This document shows positions 56,655-64,000 of a stretch of DNA of 64,000 nucleotides, piece by piece. The notes under the pieces were generated by a model that saw only the letters and a program-made list of their open reading frames with translations, had not been told where the DNA came from and did no database searches. Positions within the stretch are counted from its first letter, which is position 1. Every line of letters starts with the position of its first letter. The position numbers were made by a program, and so were the translations under genes. Source of the DNA: Tillandsia leiboldiana (Eukaryota; Streptophyta; Magnoliopsida; Poales; Bromeliaceae); NCBI GenBank assembly GCA_029204045.2, contig CM055066.1, positions 44,158,342-44,222,341 of the forward strand. Direction: 5' to 3'.

Positions 56655-59532
56655 TGTCCACGCCCGGGGGTTTGTTTTAGCGGAAACGATTCATAAAAGT
56701 CGAATATTTGACGTGTAAATTTTTTTGTTTAAAAGAGAACCCCTCTTCCCCGGCACGTGCCCAGACCCGCCACACATACAGGGTCACTCTGCAACCGGAC
56801 AGAGTCTCCCCCTGTACGTGCACGGCGTAGCGTTCAGTACATGTTCCAACATACACAGCCAATCAATCACAACAATCATTCACAACCAACCAGCATTCTA
56901 AACTACTAAAAGAAGAACATATGGCCGATCAGTTTGGAAAGGATAAATCCATAGTTTTGAAAGAGCGCCTACCCGGCGCTTACGTTTTTGAAAGCTAGTA
57001 TCGAAGTCAGCATAAATCCACAAGGTTTGAAAGCGGTGCCCACCCGACACCAAGTTTTGAAATCCCTTTCGCAATCCATAAATCCACAGGGTTTTGAAAC
57101 CACTGCCCACACGACACTTAGATTTTAAAAACGGTTTTCGCAATCCTTTCTTTGGCTTCTGCCTTTTTGATTTTTTTTAAATGGCCGATAGAAATAAAGG
57201 GAAAGTAATGCACAAGGGGCACTAAATGCAACCCGTACCGACATCCACGCCGACCCCACGAGGGTATCGCGAACCTCTCACATAACTACAATGCAATGAA
57301 AAGCGAGAATAAAGGAAGAAATACAGTCCAGGGTCCCCAGCGACCCAGCTGCTCCTGTCCCGTCCTCACCACCGCCTACCTCTCCCCCGTCCGAACCCTG
57401 TCACGAAGTGGGATGTCAGTGACGCAAAAATAGTAGAGCAGGAAAACATAGTAAAACAAACCGTGAAGACCACCGGAGCAACCACCCTCCCAAGGAGGAA
57501 AAGCAACCTGTACACCTGCATCCTGTAATACCCGGACACGTCGGACAGCTGAACCGACGGCCCATACCGTACCTGCAGAAACCCGACCACGCCGGACAAC
57601 TAAACCGACGGGTCGCACCGCTCGCACCTCGGCGCCTCAACCCCACCACTAATAAGGGCCCACTACGTCACCTCGTGGGTATACACGGGTCATAGACCAC
57701 TTTTCCCGGAAAAGCGCACCCTTTGCGGTGGCCATACCGCGGGTGCGCGTGTGGCAACCTCGAGCCAAGTAACAGTAACCACCATCATGTCAGCATCATA
57801 ATATAAATAACAAGAGTAATGAGGTAAAGTGCATAATCGAAAGCAAGGTAATAATACGCGCACTCGAAGGTGGCCCGCTGACATATAATGGTTAAAAGAG
57901 AACAACCATCGGTAACCGACGCTAAACACTAAAGAGAACCCACTAACATGCATAAGCTATCGCCCATCATTATTTAACCCCAGTACACTTAGAATAGACC
58001 CCGTCCAATATGATAGAATTTAGAGGCTAGGAATAAAGTAAAAACAACCACCTGTCGCTAGTAGAAAAACCACGCTCGGCTCCCGCGTTCCGGCGCGCTC
58101 CCCGAAGCTGCAAAAAACGGGACCCCGGGCGGGGAGGTCAAGAACCTTTAAACGCGAAGTAAGGAAAAGCCCCAACACCAGCCGCCCCCCCCCCGACGAC
58201 AGCGACCAAACCCCCCACGCGCCGCCGTGCTGCCCGCGCGGCGCCTCGCATGAGCGGGCTGCCCCGCGGCTGCCCCGCATGCGGGTGCCCCGCGCGGCGC
58301 CCCGCATGCGCGTGCTGCCCCGAGCGGTGCCCCCGCATGCGCGGGCTGCCCCCGCGGCAACCCGCATGCGGGTGCCCCGCACGGCACCCCCGCATGCGCG
58401 GGCTGCACCGCGCGGTGCCCCCGCATGCGCGGTGCCCGCGCGGCGCCCGCATGCGGGTGCCCCGCACGGCACCCCCGGCATGCGCGGGCTGCACCGCGCG
58501 GTGCCCCCCGCATGCGCGGGCTGCCCCGCGCGGCGCCCCGCATGCGGGTGCCCCGCACGGCACCCCGGCATGCGCGGGCTGTACCGCGCGGTGCCCCCCG
58601 CATGCGCGGGCAGCCCCGCGCGGCGCCCCGCATGTGGGTGCCCCGCACGGCGCCCCCGCATGCGCGGGCTGCCCCGCGCGGCGCCCCGCATGCGGGTGCC
58701 CCGCACGGCACCCCCGCATGCGCGGGCTGTACCGCGCGGTGCCCCGCATGCGGGTGCCCCGCGCGGCGCCCCCGCATGCGCGGGTTACCCCGCGCGGCGC
58801 TCCGCGTGCGGTGGCACGCCCCTCTCCTTCCATCTCCGACGAAATCAAGAAACCCCCCCCCCCCTCGTTCGTGACGAGAAAAGACAAGAAATGAAAACGA
58901 CAACACGGCTCACCTTGTTTTCGTCGGTACCGGGCGAAGGAGAGGGATCGTCCTCTTCGCGTTCGTCGGATCTTTGCGGGGAGGCGATCGATCTCTTCTC
59001 TTCCACGTCGGCCGATGGGAAGGACGAGGGTTTTGGGGAACCGCTCCTCGTCCACGCTCGGATATTGTACGCCAAGGAGGGGGGAGGCGAGGTTTAGGAA
59101 AACCTAATTCCCAAGGCCGACTACTTAGACGTTTTGGGCGTAGTGGATTTTGGACCCCAAATTAATTTTAACCCCTCGTGTGAAAGGAAAACAAAAACGG
59201 GGTGGTTTAATCCCATACCTCAAACTGATCGACTAAAATCGATCTGATTGCGGACCAGAGTTCGGTCTGCCCCCGGTAATTGTGTAAGTCACCTGGGCTA
59301 CGGTACCAGCTTCCGGAATTTATTCTGGGAGATCCGGGGGTCGGAATCCAAAACTGATCGCGCCGCCGGTCTCCGTTTCGCGAGCTTTATTAACCAAAAA
59401 TACCCGCGAGCCCCGACCGTCTGCCCAGAAAGCAAGGAAAAAATTACCCTCGGACCCCTATTGTCAACCGAACGGTTCAATAAAAATCAACGGAAAGCCC
59501 AGAAAGGTAAAATAAAATCCGCGGTTATCACA
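56655..59532 (-). repeat. 3' LTR of Gypsy G4
   Basis: On the minus strand it starts TGTGATAACCGCGG (59532) and ends in a one-base-altered CGTGGACA (56655). Minus-strand AAG|GTGAGC (58913), GC-rich array (58815-58200), CTAGCGACAG (ends 58052) and stem-loop (57748-57714). The last 1.3 kb (56710-58030) resembles the LARD-like LTR closely. Confidence 0.88.
58200..58815 (-). repeat. GC-rich minisatellite in G4 LTR
   Basis: Alternating roughly 30-base units, CCCCGCATGCGGGTGCCCCGCACGG and CCCGCATGCGCGGGCTGYMCCGCGCGG types, many copies. Each unit is centred on the palindrome GCATGC. Overlapping open frames are compositional. Confidence 0.88.
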
Positions 59533-59575
59533 CCACTCACCTCTAAAAATGAGTTTCGTCCTCGAAACTCAGACC
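59533..59575 (-). promoter_or_regulatory. G4 PPT-proximal region
   Basis: Minus strand TTTCGAGGACGAAACTCATTTTTAGAGGTGAGTGG abuts the LTR, as in G1 and G2. Confidence 0.65.
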
Positions 59576-62500
59576 CGGATGGTGGTGAACAGGTTCGGGT
59601 AGTTCTCCCTCATTTTAGATTCCAGCTCCCATGTTGCTTCTCGCTCCTCGTGGTTGCTCCAGAGTACCTTCACGTAGGGGATGGCTCGATTCCGCAGTGA
59701 TTTGCTTTCCCTTGCCAGGATTCTCACGGGGGTTTCCTCGAAGCTTAGGTCTTCTTTAAGGTCGAGTATGGCGACATCCAGGATATGCGATGGATCGGAG
59801 AGGTATTTACGGAGCATCGAAACGTGGAAGACGTCATGGACTCGGTCGAGGTTTGGTGGTAGGGCAAGGCGGTACGCCACTGGGCTGATGCGTTCCAAAA
59901 TCTCGAAAGGCCCTACAAACCGTGGGCTCAGTTTCCCTTTTAGCCCGAACCGCTTGACTCCTCTGGACGGCGAGACCCGCAAGAAAACATGCTCTCCCCC
60001 TTGGAATTCCAAGTCGCGACGCCTTTGGTCCGCGTAGCTCTTCTGGCGACTCTGGGCGGTTAGCAGGCGCTGTCTGATGAGGCGAACCTTCTCTTCCGTT
60101 TCCTCCACTAAGTCGGGCCCCAAGAATTTCCGTTCTCCCAGATCGTCCCAACAAATCGGGGATCGGCAGCGTCTTCCATATAAGGCCTCGTAGGGCGCCA
60201 CCTGGATGCTGGCCTGGTAGCTGTTGTTGTAGGCGAATTCCACGAGAGGTAGGTAGCATGACCACCCGATCCCCCAATCTAGTACACAGGCGCGGAGCAG
60301 GTCTTCGAGGGTTTGTATCACACGCTCCGACTGTCCGTCCGTCTGAGGGTGGAAGGCCGTGCTGAACTGTAGTTTGGTCCCCATGGCCCGCTGAAGGCTC
60401 TGCCAAAACTTCGAGACAAAGCGCGTGTCTCTGTCCGAGGTGATCGATGCTGGCACTCCATGTAATCTCACGATCTCGCTGATATAAGCTTGGGCTAATC
60501 GTTCCCGGGTCCAGGTCGTATGAATTGGCAGAAAGTGTGCTGACTTGGTTAACCGGTCGACTACGACCCAAATTGCGTCGTGGCCCTGTTGTGATCGTGG
60601 GAAGCCCGTGACAAAGTCCATCGTGATCTGATCCCACTTCCACTCCGGCACCGGTAGAGGTTGTAGCTTCCCTGCTGGCCGCTGGTGCTCGACCTTTATC
60701 TATTGGCACACTAGGCAATGAGCTACGTGTCGGGTGACGTCCCCCTTCATTTTGGGCCACCAGTAGATCTGTTTGAGGTCCCTATACATCTTTGTGCCCC
60801 CTGGATGTGCCGCATAAGGGGCCCGGTGTGCCTCCGTCAAAATTTCCTCCTTCAGCTCCGACGAATCCGGTACGCAGATCCGTCTGCGGAACCGTAGTGT
60901 GCCGTCGCCTTCCACTGCGAAGTCGCTCTCTTGGTCCAGGGGAATCTTGTCTCGTACGCGCTGTAAGTGCGGGTCGGTCTGCTGTCCCTCCCGGATCTTC
61001 TCAAGTAACGTCGGCTTGACCACCAAGGTTAGGAGTTGCCTAACCGTGCCTGTCGGCGCCACTTCCAACTGCATTCATGCGAACTCCGCTATTAAGTGGT
61101 TTTGCTCCGTTATTGCGCTCCTCGACGCCCCTTCTGGGCGCCCTTTCCTGCTCAAGGCGTCCGCCACCACGTTTGCCTTTCCGGGGTGGTATTGAATCGT
61201 CAAGTCGTAATCCTTTAACAACTCCAGCCACCGCCTTTGCCGCAAGTTTAATTCTTTTTGGGTAAAGATGTACTTAAGACTTTGATGATCCGAGAAGACG
61301 TTACAGTGGACTCCAAAGAGATAGTGCCTCCACAGTTTTAGAACGAAGACTACTGCGGCCAGCTCCAAGTCGTGTATCGGGTAGTTCTTTTCGTAGTCCT
61401 TCAGTTGCCTGGACGCGTAGGCAATCACTTTCCCCTGTTGCATCAGAACACCACCCAGACCGATCCCCGACGCGTCGCAGTACACTTCGTAATCTTCTCC
61501 AGGTGTCGGCAGCACAAGTATCGGTGCCCTGGTTAACCTCCTTTTGAGTTCCTCAAAACTCTCCTGGCATTTGGCCGTCCATATGAACTTCTCCCCTTTT
61601 CTGGTCAGCCGATTCAAAGGGGTAGCAATCTTCGCGAAACCCTCCACGAAACGCCGGTAATATCCTGCCAGTCCTAGGAAACTGCGGACCTCTGTCACCG
61701 TCGTCGGCGGCTGCCAGTTGACCACGGACTCCACCTTCTTCGGATCCACGGCGACTCCCTGCGCCGAGATCACATGTCCTAGGAAGCCGACTTCACGTAG
61801 CCAGAACTCACACTTCTTGAGTTTAGCGAACAACTCCTGCTCTCTGAGAGTTTGGAGGATCATTTGCAAGTGGTCCTCGTGTTCCTTGTCGGTAGCGGAA
61901 TAGATCAGGAGGTCGTCGATGAAAACCACCACGAACCGATCCAGGAAGGGTCTGAAGATCCGGTTCATCATGTCCATGAAGACTGCGGGGGCGTTCGTGA
62001 GTCCGAAAGGCATAACCGTGAACTCGTAGTGGCCATACCGGGTCCGGAAAGCAGTCTTCGGGATGTCCTTGTCCCGAACCCGGAGTTGGTGGTAGCCTGA
62101 TTGCAAATCGATCTTGGAGAAGACCGTCGCCCCCCTCAGCTGGTCGAAGAGGTCATCTATTCTGGGCAGAGGGTACTTATTTTTCACAGTGACTTTGTTT
62201 ATTCCTCTGTAGTCAATGCAGAGACGCAGGCTTCCGTCTTTCTTCCGCACAAAGAGTACCGGTGCGCCCCAGGGTGACACACTCGGTCTTATGAACCCTT
62301 TATCCAAGAGGTCTTCCAGCTGTGCCTTAAGCTCCTTTAATTCTGCGAAGGCCATTCGGTAAGGTGCTTTCGAAATAGGCTGCGTGCCCGGTAGTAGTTC
62401 GATGGGGAACTCCACCTCCCGTTCAGGGGGCATCCCAGGCAGTTCCGTGGGAAAGACGTCGGGGAAGTCCCTCACCACTGGAATATCGGCGAGCGTCGTC

Positions 62501-64000
62501 GGGGGTCGGGTAGCCAAATCCACCGATGCCCAGTAGGCCACGCAACCACCCTCCACCAGTCTTCTGGCCCGGGTCGCTGAGATGATCGCCGGGAAGGAGA
62601 TGCTCTTACCCATCATGTACACATGCTCAGGGAAACCCGGTTCGTGTAAACGCAGCTGTCGCTTGTCGCAATCGATGAGTGCCTGGTACCTCGTGAGCCA
62701 GTTCATGCCCAGCACCACGTCGTACTCCTTCAGGGGGATTACCACTAAATCCCAAGGGCATGCTAGTCGCCCTAGTTTAATTGGGCAGGCGGTCACGACG
62801 CTGATCGCCTCCAAGGTCCCTCCCGCCGTTTGCACCGTCAAGGGATTTTGGAGGGGTGTCTCCTCGAGACCAAACAAAAACGCGAAGTCACGGGAAATGA
62901 AAGAGTGTGTTGCTCCGGTGTCGAAAAGGGTTCTAGCACGGGAATTTGAAACAGAAGTAGTACCTGCAAGTGCTTCCTCCGGCGGATCTGTCTCTTGGTG
63001 GGTCATTGAGAAGACTCTCCCGCCTGGTTGTGGCTGTCGGTCCTCCTCGCGCCGTGGTGCAGGGGGCCTAGACGTCGACGCCATAGGGGCTTTCCCCCGC
63101 CCTGAGAGCTGTGGCGTGGGCGTAGAAGCTGCGGAGGACGCAGAACCCCCGCCTAAGGGGCAGTTGCGGCGGAAGTGCCCTCGTCTGCCGCACCTGAAGC
63201 AGTGGTCGCCTTTTTGGGGGCACTCCCCCGGAATGTGCCCTCCCCAGCATATGACACAAGGCCTATTCCCCGGCCTCGGTCCTCCTGTTGGCGCGCTCCG
63301 GGACCCCGCCTGAGGTCTCCACCGTTTGGGGGCCCCGCCCCCGCCCCAAGAGCCTCCTCCCGAGTTCTGCTGTTGCCGCTTCCGGTCCTCCAGCCGCGTC
63401 GAGTTCTCCCTTCTGGCGCGGGTGACCGCAAAACCCCGCTCCACCGTAGTGGCTCTGTCGACCACTTTCTGGAAGGTGTGCAGTTCGGCTGCTTGCACCA
63501 CCTCGAAGATATTGCTCCGCAAGCCATCCACAAAGAGTTGCGCCTTGTGTGCCTCGTCCCTTATGACGAACGGGACGCAGTTTGCTAGCCGGACGAACTC
63601 CCGCTGATACTCCATGACCGTCCGGTTCCCCTGTTGGATGTGGTTCAGGTCATCCTCCAACTTTTTCTTGACACTGTTGGTGAAGAAGGCCCCGAACAGT
63701 TCCTGCTTGAAGGTTGTCCAGGACGGAAGTGTGGTACCCTTAGCAGGATCGGGACGTACCGTCTTCCACCACAAGCGGGCGTTCCCCTCCAGGCAGTGGA
63801 CCGCTAGGGGAACCCGCTCGTTATCCTCCATGAGTAGGTCTTCGAAGAGTTTCTCCATCGACCCCACCTATTTCTCGACGACCCACGGATCAGTCGTGTC
63901 CCCTTCGAACGTGGGTGGGTCGTATTTCTTGAAGTCTTTTAGGTTGGCCCGCACCCAATCCCGCTCGGTCATCGCACCCGTCCCCTCCCTCGCGGCGGTG
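59569..64000 (-). pseudogene. gag-pol: G4 gag-pol polyprotein, one frame with three nonsense codons
   Basis: Runs from beyond the right edge down to 59569. Gag: the capsid domain, with a TAG replacing Trp at about 63870, then CCHC knuckle CFRCGRRGHFRRNC (about 63205-63160). Protease: LFDTGATHSFIS (about 62930-62895). RT: FIDDLLIYS (about 61930-61900). RNase H: YCDASGIGLGGV. A TGA at 61075-61077 stands where G1 has Cys, and a TAG at 60700-60702 where G1 has Gln (CLVCQ followed by stop). Integrase core: TMDFVTGFP, TSDRDTRF, TDGQSERVIQTLEDL. Chromodomain end: YVKVLWSNHEEREATWELESKM. No frameshift is seen over 4.4 kb, so the copy is fairly young and inactivated mainly by point changes. Confidence 0.93.

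Overview
The window is one block of nested plant LTR retrotransposons. I see no host gene, structural RNA gene or CRISPR array. It looks like intergenic heterochromatin of a flowering plant with a large genome. The initiator-Met-tRNA primer sites, Sirevirus-type Copia elements (double-knuckle Gag, PPT of the AAAGGGGGAGA type next to TGTTA) and chromodomain Gypsy elements with 2.3-4.3 kb LTRs (Tekay/Del-like) are all plant features. The species cannot be told from the sequence.

Layout: (i) 1-1698, a Sirevirus gag-protease remnant carrying a tRNA-derived SINE (463-617); (ii) 1699-7332, a decayed Gypsy element (G0: LTR, rearranged gag-protease, start of RT) cut at 7333 by a Sirevirus LTR; (iii) 7333-8704, LTR plus gag start of Sirevirus A, cut by (iv) Sirevirus B, LTR 8705-9964 to LTR 34999-36258. 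B is itself split by a solo LTR of the same superfamily (11961-13253, TSD CCTTG) and by Gypsy G1 (13932-29758, TSD ATATT). G1 is split in turn by a 10.6 kb non-coding element (15724-26342, minus orientation, TSD TCCCG) with twin 4292 bp LTRs and a 2.0 kb non-coding interior, i.e. a LARD-like non-autonomous element. (v) From 36259 a second Sirevirus internal region (D) follows the same LTR directly, so B and D form a tandem LTR-internal-LTR-internal array. D is split by Gypsy G2 (from 37529; its 3' LTR runs into a 100-N gap at 47935-48034), by another Gypsy LTR (GX, ends 49338) and by Gypsy G3 (from 54366). (vi) G3's LTR is cut at 56655 by Gypsy G4 on the minus strand, which runs off the right edge.

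Most open reading frames are gag or pol pieces of these elements, and nearly all are damaged. The G1 halves (gag-protease and RT-RNaseH-integrase-chromodomain) are the best preserved. G4 stays in one frame with three visible nonsense codons. Toward the assembly gap the copies (G2 3' half, D pol) are full of one-base indels relative to their paralogues, which looks more like poor consensus than biology.

The most interesting material is non-coding. Sirevirus LTRs carry 5-8 small hairpins, all with loop TGGATT but with different, mutually compensating stems. The Gypsy LTRs share a covarying stem-loop near the 3' side. Four Gypsy LTR families each place an unrelated GC-rich minisatellite between good splice-donor and splice-acceptor motifs. 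Sirevirus B has an LTR-like palindrome-plus-TATA module just upstream of an accessory ORF (33756-34331), suggesting a separate promoter for it.
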